From: Dugong dugon
Lineage: Eukaryota > Chordata > Mammalia > Sirenia > Dugongidae
Length of the DNA: 64,000 nt
Assembly (NCBI GenBank): GCA_030035585.1
Contig: CM057465.1
Location: 1,339,501 to 1,403,500 of the forward strand
Direction of reading: 5' to 3'
Shown: piece after piece, positions 11,411 through 22,274 of the stretch
Layout of the letters: every line of letters starts with the position of its first letter
How positions within the stretch are numbered: position 1 is the first letter of the stretch
Notes under the pieces: generated by a model
The model's input: the letters and a program-made list of their open reading frames with translations, nothing else
Told to the model about the DNA's origin: nothing
Databases searched by the model: none
Translations under genes and position numbers: made by a program

Positions 11411-12538
11411 AAATGTATTTGACTGTATGGATCATAACAAATTATGGATAACATTGCAAAGAATGGGAATTCCAGAACACTTAATTTTGCTTAGGAAGAA
11501 CCTATACACAGAGCAAAAGGCAATCATTTGAACGGAACAAAGGGATACTGCATAGGTTAAAATCAGGAAAGATGTGTGTCAGGGTTATATCTTTTACCAT
11601 AGTTATTCAATCTGTGTGCTGAGCAAATAATCCCAGAAGCTGGACTATATGAGAAAGAACGTGACATCGAGATTGGAGGAATACTCATCAATAACCTACG
11701 ATATGCAGATGACACAGCCTTGGTGGCTGAAAGCAAAGAGGACTTGAAGCACTTACTAATGAAGATCAAAGACTAAACTTTCAGTGTGGATTATACCTCA
11801 AAATAAAGAAAACAAAAATCCTTACAACTGGACCAATAAGCAATATCATGATACTTGAAGAAACATAGAAGCTGTCAAGGATTTCATTTTACTTGGATCC
11901 ACAATCAACACCTATGGAAGGAGCAGTCAGGAAATCAAATGTCATATTGCATTGGGCAAATCTGCTGCAAAAGACCTCTTTAAAGTGTTAAAAAACAAAG
12001 ATGTCACTTTGAGGACTAAGATGCGCCTGATTCATGCTATGGTATTTTCAGTCACCGCATATGCGTTCCAAAGCTGGATAATGATAAGGAAGACCAAATA
12101 AGAATTGATGCCTTTGAATTGTGGTGTTGGTGAAGAATGGTGAATATACCGTGGACTGCCAGAAGAATGAACAAATCTGTCTTGGAAGAAGTACAGCCAG
12201 AATGCTCCTTAGAAGGGAGGATATTGAGACTTCGTCACATGCACTTTGGACACGTTATTGGAAGGACTAGTCCCTAGAGAAGGACATCATGCTTGGTAAA
12301 ATAGAAGGTCAGCAAAAAAGAGGAAGACCCTCAATGAGATGGACTGACACAGTGGCTGCAACAATGGGCTAAAATATAGCAATGATTGTGAGGATGCTGC
12401 AGGACCAAGTAGTGTTTTGTTCTACTGTACGTAGGGTCACTATGAGTCAGAACTGACTTGATGGCACCTAATGAGTAGGAATTGACTTGACGGCAATGGG
12501 TTTGATTTTTGGTTAGCAACAACAACATATGTCTCTTC
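11411..12538 (+). mobile_element. 5'-truncated RTE LINE with reverse-transcriptase C-terminal half
   Basis: The fragment starts inside the reverse transcriptase at the D-H-N-K-L region (about 11430) and runs to the 3' end. The YADD catalytic box is intact at 11702-11713 (tat gca gat gac), but other stops and frameshifts break the frame. The last 70 bp are odd. The normal RTE terminus at about 12469 is followed by an AfroSINE-like terminus (12472-12523) and then the AAC-repeat tail. Confidence 0.88.
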
Positions 12539-13278
12539 CCTTTTCTTTCATATGAGAGTGATTGAACTTTAAAAAGTACATTTGCACATATAAACACATT
12601 TTGTAAGCATGCTTTATTCCAGGCATGTAAGGTTAAGGTGCCCATGGGAGAGGTGAGCACACAGGAGGTTTGGCTAAAGAGGTCAGCAGAGAGGCTCACA
12701 GGACGAGAGGTATCTGAGTGATGTCCAGGTTAATTGCATCCAAACACCCTTCCCTTTTCACTTCTTTTCTTTACCAGCAGAAAAGCTTTGCTTTCTCACG
12801 AGGCAGCTGCTGACTGAGAGGGGTGGTCTAAAAAAAGAATATTTGAGCTCATCTACATTGCCATAGAACAAACCGAAGCAGCTTCAAAGTTTCTTCTGCA
12901 GGAGAAAGCCAGGGCATCCACGGAGGCACTTAATGAGAAATGCAATAAGAGGGTCTATGGAGAATATGAAAATCACCAAGCATCAAAGATGTAGAAGCAG
13001 AGATGAAACATACCTACCAGAGGAGATAAAGTGCTGGGGAGAGCTCTAGAGGGTCTTAATAGGCAATGTCAAGGAGGTCAAAGGTCCTCCTCAACTCCAA
13101 GGCTTAACTAGTGTCATGGTGCCCTTTAAGACCCTCAGAGAGTTACATCCCTTCTAGGGGACATTAGGACTTTATCGTCAGCCTTGTCCAATAAAACAAA
13201 ATGCATGCATGCAGGCATGCCTGCACCCATCCATCCATCCATCCATCCACCCACCCACCCATCTCAGTCATCAACTCT
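12539..13278. other. Unassigned sequence with a short tetranucleotide tract
   Basis: No family is recognised in 12539-13195. The right end contains a CATC/CACC tetranucleotide microsatellite listed separately. Confidence 0.4.
13200..13263 (+). repeat. ATGC and CATC/CACC microsatellite
   Basis: A few ATGC units are followed by five CATC units and three CACC units. Confidence 0.95.
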
Positions 13279-13520
13279 GAAGGGCATAGGTTCTGGGTAG
13301 GGCTGCCTAGGTTTAGACTAAGACTCCATGATACACCTATTGTGTGTCCATGCACAAGTTATTTCATTCTTTGTGCTTTCGATTTCTTATAAAATAACAG
13401 TAATGACAGCACCTTCCTGATAGGGCTATTGTGAGAATTAAATTAGATGAGAGATGTGAACTACTCAAAACAATGCTAGTCTCATATTGAAACATCATCA
13501 CCAAATGTTATTGTGATGGT
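13279..13520 (+). repeat. MIR element
   Basis: The order of blocks follows MIR: a tRNA-like part with TTAGACTAAG, then GCACAAGTTATTTCATTC, then a TCTTATAAAATAACAGTAAT core, then GGGCTATTGTGAGAATTAAA, and a GTTATT-type end. It is diverged but collinear. Confidence 0.75.
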
Positions 13521-13865
13521 GGTTGTTATTTTAGACCTGACGTGGTTATGGAAGGCTTTGAGGAGGCTCAGTTTGAGCTCCGTGCTGGGAGGAGGGCTTT
13601 GGTCAGGAGAGGCTGCCTGAACAAAGGAAAGACTAGGGACAGCCAGAGAGCAGTGAGGAGTGGAGGGGCTTGTGGGCGAGAGGAGAGGAGCAGTGTTTCA
13701 GGTAGGCAGGGTGTGAAGTAGGGTTTGGACCCTCTAGAGATGCCTTGTTGCTTCTGCTTTAGCGGCCTTACTTTCCAGCTTCTCTGTTTTGTCTAAGTGT
13801 GTCTGAGATTTGAATCATGGCGTTGCCTCACTCCTTGTGACATCAGCTTCGATCTGGCTCTTAAA
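13521..13865. other. Unassigned sequence
   Basis: GA-rich, repeat-unassigned sequence between two MIR-like relics. No gene is seen. Confidence 0.4.
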
Positions 13866-14030
13866 GATCATGACTGGAGTCATATAGATCTGGGTTCAAA
13901 TCACGGGCCCTCTTTTGTTTGCTCAGTACTGACAAAGGGACCAAATCTTTTGTGCTTAATTGTCTCATCTTCAAAATTAGTATATTAATTGTCCCTACAC
14001 CAATGTCATTCCTTCTGAAGACATGATGAA
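13866..14030 (+). repeat. MIR element
   Basis: The sequence shows a MIR-like tRNA part (GAGTCATATAGATCTGGGTT), a diverged core and a TCTCATCTTCAAAATTAGTA block in sense orientation. Confidence 0.6.
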
Positions 14031-14345
14031 ATAATTCATTCATTCAGTAAACATTCATCAAGCTTCTCAAACGTGTCCAGCTCTGATCTACGCAACGGGG
14101 AGACAGCAGTGAACAAAACAAAGTTCCTGGTGTAGTGGGGCTTTTATTCCACCACCTAGAGGCAGACACTGAAGACATAAACATGCCTATCTTTGTAGAC
14201 GATAAAGACCACAGAACAGAATAAAGCAGGTAAGGGATTGGTGAGTGATGGCAGGCTAGATGGAGGTCTACCTGCCACGGTGACATTCATGAAGACCCCT
14301 GAGTGAAATGAGGATGTGAGCCTGGAGACAGCTGAGGACAGACAG
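14031..14345 (+). mobile_element. L2 LINE 3' end
   Basis: The opening ATTCATTCATTCAGTAAACA, followed by CAGCAGTGAACAAAACAAAG, GATAAAGCAGGTAAGG-like and CCTGAGTGAAATGAGGATGT blocks, matches the 3' region of L2 in order. It is ancient and non-coding. Confidence 0.75.
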
Positions 14346-14992
14346 AGGGACAGTAAACACACTGAAGCTCTGACACCCAGTGTATACTGAGCAATCACTA
14401 AATATCAGCCTCTGCTGTTAGCTGGGAAACAAAACAAAAAATTGAGAGAGGCAAATGCCAGCAGTTAACACACTTCCCTTCCATAATCATAATTTTTTCT
14501 TGCAATGCATCATTTTTAAATCCATTAGTGATGATCTGTTGGTGTCTCAGCTTTTGTTCATGTGAAAATGCCTTCATAATCTCTCCTTAATAAAAATATT
14601 TTTACTGGATTTACCATTCTGGTATCACAGTTATTTTCTTTTGATCCTTTGAAGATCTATTCCACTGTCTTCTAGCTCCTAGTGCTGCTGAAGTGGAGTG
14701 TGTTTTGAGTTGAATTCCCTTCCTTCGCATGTGACGGACCCTTTCTCTGTGGCTCTTTTCCAGATGCATTGATTTTGGTGATTTGCATTTTCACCATGAC
14801 GTGTCTGGTTGTGGCCTTCTTTGGATTTATCCCCTTTGGGATTTTGGGATTTGTACTGCTTCTTGCATCTAACATCGAGGTATCTCCTGCTTTCCTTTAC
14901 GTTCTTCCCTTCATGTTATCTATTTAAATACTTGCTCTCCATCATTGTTTCTCTTTTCTTCCTCCGTAACTTTCCACCCATCTGTCATTTTG

Positions 14993-15383
14993 TCAGACTG
15001 TGGTGGCTTGCATGTTGCTGTGATGCAGAAAGCTATGCCACCAGTATTTCAAATACCAGCAGGGTCACCCATAGTGGAGAGGTTTCAGCAAAGCTTCCAG
15101 ACTAAGACAGACTAGGAAGAAAGTCCTGGAAATCTACTTCTGAAAATTAGCCGATGAAAACCTTATGGATCACAACAGAACTTTGTCTGGCTTTCTTTGG
15201 ACACATCATCAGGAGGGATCAATTGTTAGAGTTGGAAATCAGGTTTGGTGAAATGGAGGGACAGTGAGGGTGAGCGAGACTCTTTGTGAGGATAAGGCAG
15301 CACCAGGCAATGTTTCATTCTGTGGTACGTAAGGCTGCCATGAATCAGAGTCGACTCAAAGGGAACTTACAACAACGACTACC
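14993..15383 (+). mobile_element. Short non-autonomous RTE derivative
   Basis: The RTE 5' UTR (from about 14995) is joined at about 15187 to the RTE 3' region beginning CTTTCTTTGGACACATCATC. The breakpoint differs from the copy at 6143-6523. The tail ends in AACAACGAC. It is non-coding. Confidence 0.8.
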
Positions 15384-15472
15384 TTCGTGGACACGTTGGA
15401 CCTTCTTGATCATCTAGTGTCTTAACTTCTCTTCCACGTCGTCACTCTCTTTCTGCTTCTTTGGGGGACATT

Positions 15473-16512
15473 AAAAAAAAATTTTTTTTATTGTACTTTA
15501 GACGAAAGTTTACAGAACAAATAGTTTCTCATTAAACAGTCAGTACACGTATTGTTTTATGACATTGGTTAACAACCCCACGACATGTCAACACTCTCCC
15601 ATCTCAACCTTTTATTTTGGTGAAAATATACATAGCCAGAGTTACACCATTTTGAAAGCTTCTACATGAACAATTCAGTGACATCGATTACATTCTTCCA
15701 GTTGTGCTGTTATTCTCACTATCCTTTTCCAAATTACTCCATCACCATTATCTTCAACTCACTGCCCCCTAAGCTTCCCATCAAACCTTTTTAGTTGCTG
15801 TTGTCAATTTGATCTCACATAGATAATTCTTTTATTTTTTTGTACCTTAGATAAAAGTTTGCAGAACAAACAGTTTCTCATTAAACAGTACACATATTGC
15901 CCTATGACAATGGTTAACAACCCCATGACATGTCAGCACTGTCCCTTCTCAACCTTGGGTTCCCTATCACCAGCTTTCCTGTCCCCTCCTGCCTTCTAGT
16001 CCTTGTCCCTGGACTGCTGTGCCTCATTAGCCCTGTTTTGTTTTATGAGGCTGTCCAATCCTCGGCTGAATGGTGAAATTTGGGAGGGGCTTCACCACTG
16101 AGCTAAAAGTGTGTCCAGGGGCCATACTCTCAGGGTTTCTCCAGTCTGTAAGGCCAGTAAATCTGGTCTTTTTTTGTGAGTTAGCATTCTGTTCTACATC
16201 CTTTTCCAGCTCCGTCCAGGACCCTCTATTGTGATCCCGGTCAGAGCAGTCAGCAGTGGTAACCAGACGCCATCTAGCTGTACTGGACTCAGTCTGGTGG
16301 AGACCTTGGTAGCTGTGGTCCATTAGTCCTTTGGACTAATCTTTTCCTTGTATCTTGTTCTCTTCCTTCTCCTTTGCTCCTCAAGGGGTGAGACCAGTGG
16401 AGTATCTTAGATGGCTGCTCACAGTCTTTTAAGACCCCAGACGCTACTCACCAAGGTAGAATGTAGAACATTGTCTTTATAAACTGCGTTATGCCAATTG
16501 AGCTTGACGTTC
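15473..16512 (-). mobile_element. 5'-truncated L1 3' UTR with target-site duplication
   Basis: The sequence has a poly(A)-derived T run at 15481-15489 followed by two copies of a terminal module (about 15499-15600 and about 15838-15940). A GGTGAAAATATACATAGCC block and extra sequence separate the modules. The long 3' UTR body then runs to 16512. The duplication CTTTGGGGGA[C/A]ATT flanks it at 15459-15472 and 16513-16526. It lies within the ancient L1/HAL1. Confidence 0.9.
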
Positions 16513-16700
16513 CTTTGGGGGAAATTTTAATGATTCTTCTTTCTGTTTACATAAGTTATATCTAATCAGCAGTTAGTTTTAACTTTCAATTACTGTATTT
16601 TGAAGTTCTAAAATTTTTATTTCATACTTTTTAAACTCTCCTTTTCAAGTTTGATAGTCCCTTGTTCCCCTCTGAACTTGGTGAATGTACTTATATGAGT

Positions 16701-17500
16701 TCTGAATCTGATAATCCCAGTGTCTTCAAGCTCTGCTGGCCAGATTCTGCATTTCTGTCTTCCTTGACTCACACTTTTGATGGCTTTTTTCTTTGTGAGG
16801 TTAGTGCTTTTTAATTATAATCTCATGCTTCCTTGAACAATGTGTAAAGCATAACCCTCCAGGTAACCTTGCGTTTGCCTCTGCTAATTGCTTGGTGGCA
16901 CTGTCAACTGGGGACCTCTTTAAGCTACACATTTTTCCTTTCTTTCTTTCTTTTTTTTTTTTTTGCAATTCAAGTAAGTGAACAGCAAATGCACACCAAC
17001 TTTTGTGTGGACTTGGGTCACTGTGAGGTAGGGAGGGATGCTGGGTGGGGGTGGTGAGGAGGGATCCTTCTTATTCATTTTGATTGTCTCGCTCAGAGCC
17101 ACAGCTGAGACAGGGGATTCTGCTCCTGTGAGGCAGGAGTTTCTCTTGACCACTTATTATTTGCTGCCCTGTGGGGCTCCAGTTTTACGTTGACATCTCC
17201 ATTCTGAACTCTCAGACTCTGAGGGCCTCAGATGTGCCCCAGCACACAGCCCATTGAAACCCAGGCTTCCAGAGACCAAAACCAGACCATGCCTTCCAGG
17301 AAACGCTGCTCCACAGACAGTAGACCCCGGAGACTCCCACCTTGTCATTGTTCCCAGCTGTCCTTTACCGTTAGGACATCACATGACTTTGCAAACAACT
17401 TGTTAATAATTTATCCTGCATTTTAGCTGTTTTGAACTAGAAAGTTTCTCATTTTTTCCTCCTAACTTAGCCTTGAAAACATTTCCTTTTATTTTTCACA
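16701..17500. other. Unassigned sequence
   Basis: No gene is recognised. A pyrimidine tract (CTTT repeats then a T run) lies at 16931-16964. The rest is moderately GC-rich with no repeat that I can name. Confidence 0.4.
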
Positions 17501-17572
17501 CCCATACACATATATAAACCTACACACATGTACACACACACCCATATGCACATGCACACAAACACACGCCAT
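17501..17572 (+). repeat. CA-rich degenerate microsatellite
   Basis: The tract is interrupted CA/CACA-rich sequence with TATA and CCCATA interruptions. Confidence 0.85.
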
Positions 17573-17924
17573 TGCCCGGCTGTGGGGTCTTTTCTAATTC
17601 TGTAATTCCAGGATTAGTACTCTGTTTTGCCCCCATCTTGGCTGAATCCCTCTGAGGTACGGGGTTTCAAGAGAAAAACACCTAACCCACCCCCCTGTGC
17701 CCCTCGATCTTATAGACTGCTCGAAGCTGATCCTGGGCATCACCATGATGAATTCTGACCAGGAAGAGGCAGGTACGCCCCCTCCCTGGACACTGGCCTT
17801 CTCGGGGCTTCTGAATGGCGAGGCTCATTTGGAATCCAGAAGCATCAACATCATGATCAAAACACTCATTGTCATCCTGCCTGTGTAACAAGGCTCCTTT
17901 CTTCCTGATTCTATTTTTAGAGGT
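17573..17924. other. Unassigned single-copy-looking sequence
   Basis: No recognised feature. Two overlapping frames on opposite strands near 17690-17890 have no supporting homology. Confidence 0.4.
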
Positions 17925-18215
17925 AATATGTTACCACACTCCACTTGTTTGCTAAATGAACTCATTTTTAATCAAAAATTGCTATCATTAATTATCAGCT
18001 GTGCAATCAATAATCATTGTAATTGGGCAGATAAAAGTCTCTCTTGTGTCCTCCCGCCTGACTCATGGGCACACACATCCCAAAAGGAAATTTATTTTCA
18101 TCAGGGTTCTGTGCATCCTTAGGAGCTGGTTTGTCTTATTACAGCCTGTTATTAATGCTCAGAATCTGTTTAATTTCACTTTTAACTGACTGTAGCAATG
18201 AAATAATTGATTTCA
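17925..18215. promoter_or_regulatory. Conserved-non-coding-like AT-rich block
   Basis: This repeat-free block carries homeodomain-type words (CATTAATTATC near 17987, ATCATTGTAATTG near 18013) next to an E box CAGCTG at 17996-18001 and GGGCAGATAAAA at about 18025. The composition resembles developmental enhancers. This is an inference from motifs only. Confidence 0.35.
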
Positions 18216-18518
18216 TCGGGAGGATGTCGCGGCTCCCTTCGCTGGGAAGTGGAGGGCGTAGGGAGGAAAGAGGGTTTCAGAGGTGCCTGCAGAGCCGAGC
18301 TTTGAGTTTAGACTAAGCTCCTTCCGTTGTGAGCCCCAGAGCCCTGGAACCCTCAGGCCTCCTGGGCTGGCTCAGTACGCTGACTGCAGGGACTTGCCCA
18401 GGCTCAATGTGTCACAGTGGTGGGATGTTTAGTTTGGGGCTCACTGGTCCTGTTGTTCTTCCCTGCATGGGAGCCTCTCTCTGCCCAAGTACTCAGTGAC
18501 TGCCACAATCCGACATCT
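18216..18518. other. Unassigned sequence
   Basis: GC-richer single-copy-looking sequence between the AT-rich block and an LTR. No feature is recognised. Confidence 0.35.
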
Positions 18519-18967
18519 GATATGGACTGAACTGTGTCTCCCAGAAAGATGTATGGACACCCTAACCACGTGCCTGTGAATGTGATCCTGTTTGGGGAGA
18601 TAGGATTTTTCTTTAGTTACCAGTTAAATTACTAAGGTCATGATAGAGTAGGTGGTCTTAATCCCAATCCCTTCTGAGTGGTGTCTTATAAGATAGAAGA
18701 ACAGATAGAGTGACAGGGTCACATATGGGGGTGGGGTGGGTCAGACAACACGTGAAGACACATCTGCAGGCCAGGGAGCACCAGACATGCCCGGGCTTAC
18801 AGACGCTGAAAGAGACCAGGAAAGGTCCTCTCCTAGAGCCAACAGAGGGAACGTGGCCCTGCTCACCCCGAATTAAGACTCCCAGTCTCCAGAACTGAGA
18901 GATAATAAACTCCTGTTTTTTAAAGTTACTTAGCTTGTGGTATTTTTGTTCTGGCCACTCTAATATG
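18519..18967 (+). mobile_element. Complete MaLR-like solo LTR (MLT1/MST type)
   Basis: The LTR begins at about TGATATGGACTGAACTGTGT and has the AATGTGATCCTGTTTGGGGA block. It proceeds through GAAGACACATCTGCAGGCCA to TCTCCAGAACTGAGAG and an AATAAAC polyadenylation region at about 18904, and ends near 18967. The length and order match MaLR LTRs. No internal region is attached. Confidence 0.75.
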
Positions 18968-19000
18968 CCCAGAGGAAGCCTAGCACAGGCCTGTATATCT

Positions 19001-19188
19001 AGTGCTGTTGTTGGGTGCTGTTGAGTTGATTCCAGCTCATAGCAACCCCGTGTGACAGAGTAGAACTGCCCCATAGGGTTTCCTAAGCTGTAATCTTTAC
19101 TGGAGCAGATTGCCAGGTCTTTATCTCACTCACCACCAACCTCAAGGTTAACAGCTGAGTGTTTAACCATCGTACCACCAGGGCTCCT
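19001..19188 (-). mobile_element. AfroSINE, long subfamily
   Basis: Read in reverse, it ends with GGTTGCTATGAGCTGGAATC-like RTE tail sequence at 19010-19050 and starts with the tRNA-like head at 19160-19188. It has the longer middle (GGAGCAGATTGCCAGGTC on +). A GTTGTTGGGTGC start at 19003 is the RTE-like tail. Confidence 0.88.
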
Positions 19189-19310
19189 TGTATAGGAGAT
19201 CCATAAACATGCATCGATTCATTAAAAGCTTAGGGTAGAAAATTATGGGCTTTCTTCTCCATCATTTTAGATTTTTAAAAAAAATTTCAAAATATGCATG
19301 GTGAGAGTGA

Positions 19311-19495
19311 AGCTCAAACCCACTGCCATCAAGTTGATTCTGACTGATAGTGACCCCATAGGATTTCCCAGGCTGTAAATTTCTAAGGAAGCAGTCTGCC
19401 ACTTCTTTCTCCTGCGGAGCTGCTGGTGGTTTCGAACCACCAACCTTTCTGTTAGCAGTTGATTGCTTTAACCACTGTGCAACCAAAGGTCCTTA
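19311..19495 (-). mobile_element. AfroSINE, long subfamily
   Basis: The tRNA-derived head is at the right (AACCACTGTGCAACC near 19470) and the RTE-like tail at the left (CCATCAAGTTGATTCTGACT). It lies 120 bp from the preceding SINE and is a separate insertion. Confidence 0.88.
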
Positions 19496-19694
19496 GGAGT
19501 GAAAACAGGATGTGTGCAAAAAAGGATAGTCATCCCTCTACTCCCAATTCCTTCCCCTGTAGTAGCCTCAACAGCTTGAGGTCAACTTCCTCATCTTCCT
19601 CCAATTGAGATTCCTGATCTCAGGGTCTTGGATTGGCTTCAGGCAGGTCTGTAAACACCTTGAACTTGTTTGACATGCTTGTCTCTTCATACCT

Positions 19695-20260
19695 TCCATG
19701 ATGGTTAAGATTGTACGTAAACTTGGCTGGGCCATGATTCTCAGTGTTTTGGCAGTCGTATAACGTAGGGATCACTTAGCTGTTGAGATCTGATATGTGA
19801 TCAACTTCATGATGGGATCTGCTGTGAATAGCCAATCAGTTGAAAGGGAGTTTCCTTGGGCATGTGGCCTGCATCTGAATATAAGCAGATGTTCTTGCTT
19901 TTGCCTGCTCTGGATCCTGCAGCTGGCTCCTATTCATCTGACCTCCAGTTCTTGGGACTTCAGCTAGCAGCATACCTACAGTCTTGCCTGCAGATCTTGG
20001 GATTCATCAATCTTCACAGCCTGTAAGCAAGAGCCCTGCTCTCTAACCTGCTGACCTTGGGGTCATCAGCCCCTGCAACTGCGTGAATCAGGAGAAGTCT
20101 TGTGGTCTTGCCTGTAAATCTTGGCATTTGAGGATTTTCACAGCCTGTGAGAAAGAGCCGTGCTCTCCGACCTACTGATCGTGGGTTCAACAGCTCCTTT
20201 GGCTACATGAATCAGGAGACGCCTCTATCCTGATCCACAGACTTGGGATGTTCCAGTCTC

Positions 20261-20304
<44 letters not shown>

Positions 20305-20399
20305 CTACATATACTATATACATATACTATATACGTATATATATATATATTTATATGTTTTACTGGTTTTGCTTCTCTAGAGAACCCAGCCTAAGACAA
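19695..20399 (+). mobile_element. Solo LTR of an ERVL/MaLR-like family with AT microsatellite
   Basis: The element begins TGATGGTTAAGATTG and ends CCTAAGACA, giving TG...CA ends. The same ends and body order (CTTGGCTGGGCCATGATTCT, then GGTTTTGCTTCTCTAGAGAA) are found in the LTR at 54482-59534, which is followed by a gag-like region. An (AT)n tract of about 90 bp lies at 20264-20356. No clear target-site duplication is visible. Confidence 0.7.
20264..20356 (+). repeat. (AT)n microsatellite inside the LTR
   Basis: Alternating AT with GTATAT/ACATAT interruptions lies near the 3' end of the LTR. Confidence 0.95.
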
Positions 20400-20815
20400 C
20401 TTCTTTCTGTGACGAAAACTCCCAACTGCTTTCTATGCACACGGTGGTCTTGGAACTGGAAAAACTGAGTGACTGCTGGACAGAATGGGGATCACCAGGG
20501 ACCAAGGTACTGTTCCAGAGATGAGAGGGTACTCAGATATGGGGGAGAGTGCTCTACCATCTGAGATCCTTGTATGGGAGACACCAGGATCCCTCTCTAA
20601 CCAAAGGGAAAGGTAAGACAACAGAACTTTTGACAGGCAATGATAAGGAAATGATTTCATTCACCAAACATCACTTCCACTACACAGTTGAATATCAACA
20701 TTTCAGATGTAATCACCACCTCCTGGGCAAGAGAAGAGGCTGTAGCTGGGTAGGAATTAGTATGGAATCTTTAGAAGCTATGATTTTCAGTCTGCACAGA
20801 TTCTTCAAATATAGT
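20400..20815. other. Unassigned sequence
   Basis: Single-copy-looking sequence. No repeat or gene is recognised. Confidence 0.35.
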
Positions 20816-21010
20816 TAAAAAAAAACAAAAACAAAAACAAAAACAAAAAGAAAAAGCTAAACCCACTGCCATTGAGTTGATTCTGACTCATAGCAGCCCT
20901 AGGACAGAGTAGAACTGCCCCATAGGATTTCCAAGAAGCAGCTGGTCGATTCCAACTGCTGACCTTTTGGATAGCAGCTGAGCTCTTAACCACTATGCCA
21001 CCAGGGCTCC
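20816..21010 (-). mobile_element. AfroSINE with CAAAAA-type tail
   Basis: Short-subfamily AfroSINE in reverse. Its tail is visible at the left as an AAAAAC repeat (20818-20853), followed by the RTE-like CTGCCATTGAGTTGATTCTG. The head ends at CCAGGGCTCC (21010). The 10-bp sequence CAGATACAGG (21011-21020) follows it. Confidence 0.92.
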
Positions 21011-21020
21011 CAGATACAGG

Positions 21021-21175
21021 CTTACTCGTTGCCATTGAGTAGATTCCAACTCATAGCAACCCTCTAGGACAGAGTGGAAGTGCCGCATAGGATTTCCAAG
21101 GAGCAGCTGGTGGAGTCAAACTGCTGACCTTTGGGATAGCAATTGAGCCCTTAATTACTGCACCACCAGGGCTCC
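21021..21175 (-). mobile_element. AfroSINE, second of an adjacent pair
   Basis: Same subfamily and orientation as the copy at 20816-21010. It lacks the A-rich tail. CAGATACAGG precedes it (21011-21020) and CAGATAGAGG follows it (21176-21185), which look like duplications of one target. Confidence 0.9.
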
Positions 21176-21185
21176 CAGATAGAGG

Positions 21186-22274
21186 CAGTGCTGCTAAAGC
21201 CATTTTTTTGTGCTTAAACTCAAGGCTGCCCTTCAAAGCCTCCATGCGGGGGAGTCGTTGACCCCACCTCGCCTACCTGCCAAGTGCAGCTCACACCTCA
21301 GGGTGTTCACACTTTCTGTGGGCCAGCCCAGAGGTGTCCTGCCTCACAGTGGGCTCTGGGCTCTGTGGCAGTCATGGGGGAGGGTGGAAGGAGACTCACA
21401 TTGGCTACTTGTTGGCCCAAATGGAATGGCATGAGACAGAGCCCATGTGAGGTCGCCTGGCCTCACCTGGATGGTGTCACCCTGGAGTCCTTTCCTACTC
21501 CTTCTGGATGGGCAATGAGAAGCCTGACACTGCCCTTTGCCTCTGTTTGTAACGTCCCAGCCTCCTGTCTCTTACAGTAATTCTTTCATGTCACATGCAA
21601 GCCCAGGCCCAGGCCTGGACCCCACCCTGCTGCTGCCTTCATCACATGCACCGACTTTGCTGGAATGACCACCAGTGATGAGACTGCGGTCTCGCCAAGT
21701 GATGGCCACAGACCACCTGCTACCCTGCTCTGCCCAGAGCCTGCTGACTACTAAGTCCAGTTCCCAGTTCCCAGTTCCTGGGACCCATTTCTATCACCTC
21801 AACTCTCAGCCAAGCGACTACAGTGCCTCTGTCCATGGACTCTCTCCCTCCATAGGGTTAGTGGAGCCCCGTGGACCCCAGCTGACCCTCCTTCCTCTCA
21901 CCTGTCTGTGGCCAGCCTGCTTAATCAGGCTTGCTCTACCCCTACCCCTACCCCTTCCTCAGCATGCACTCCATCAAACAGCCCTTCTGATTCCAGAACT
22001 AAAGCACCCTGCTCCCTATTGGGTCTTTCTCTGCATGGTCCATCGGAGGACATGAGCTGGACGTTGAGGCAGAGAGCTAAGGCTGAAGCCACTGTCCTCT
22101 GCGGGTGGAGTGTGGGCCAGAGCAGGGCTCCTTTCTGCCCTCCAGGGTGTCCACATACACCTGAAGACAGGTGGTTTTCATCAGTGGCTCAGGCCCACCA
22201 TGAAGTCCCCAGGAGTCCTTATTCACACACACCTGCCTCCTGGGGGGCTGGGAGCAGATGGAATTAAGGTAAAG
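21186..22274. other. Unassigned GC-richer sequence
   Basis: No repeat is recognised apart from a short CCCCTA run at 21936-21957. Several overlapping frames (for example 21675-22055) are open on + but have no recognisable domain and no support as exons. Confidence 0.4.

Larger units (their letters stand above)
14460..16700 (-). mobile_element. Ancient L1/HAL1 ORF1-region fragment, twice interrupted
   Basis: The + strand at 14500-14880 is the reverse complement of the 3' half of an old L1 or HAL1 ORF1 (ACCATGACGTGTCTGG, then GGATTTATCCCCTTTGG). It continues after each insertion at 15384-15472 and about 16527-16700. A short RTE derivative (14993-15383) and an L1 3' end (15473-16512) split it. 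Confidence 0.65.

Noticed and set aside
21675-22267. 126- and 119-codon + frames as candidate exons
   Set aside because: They are in different frames over the same bases, with no domain and no consistent splice signals that I can support.
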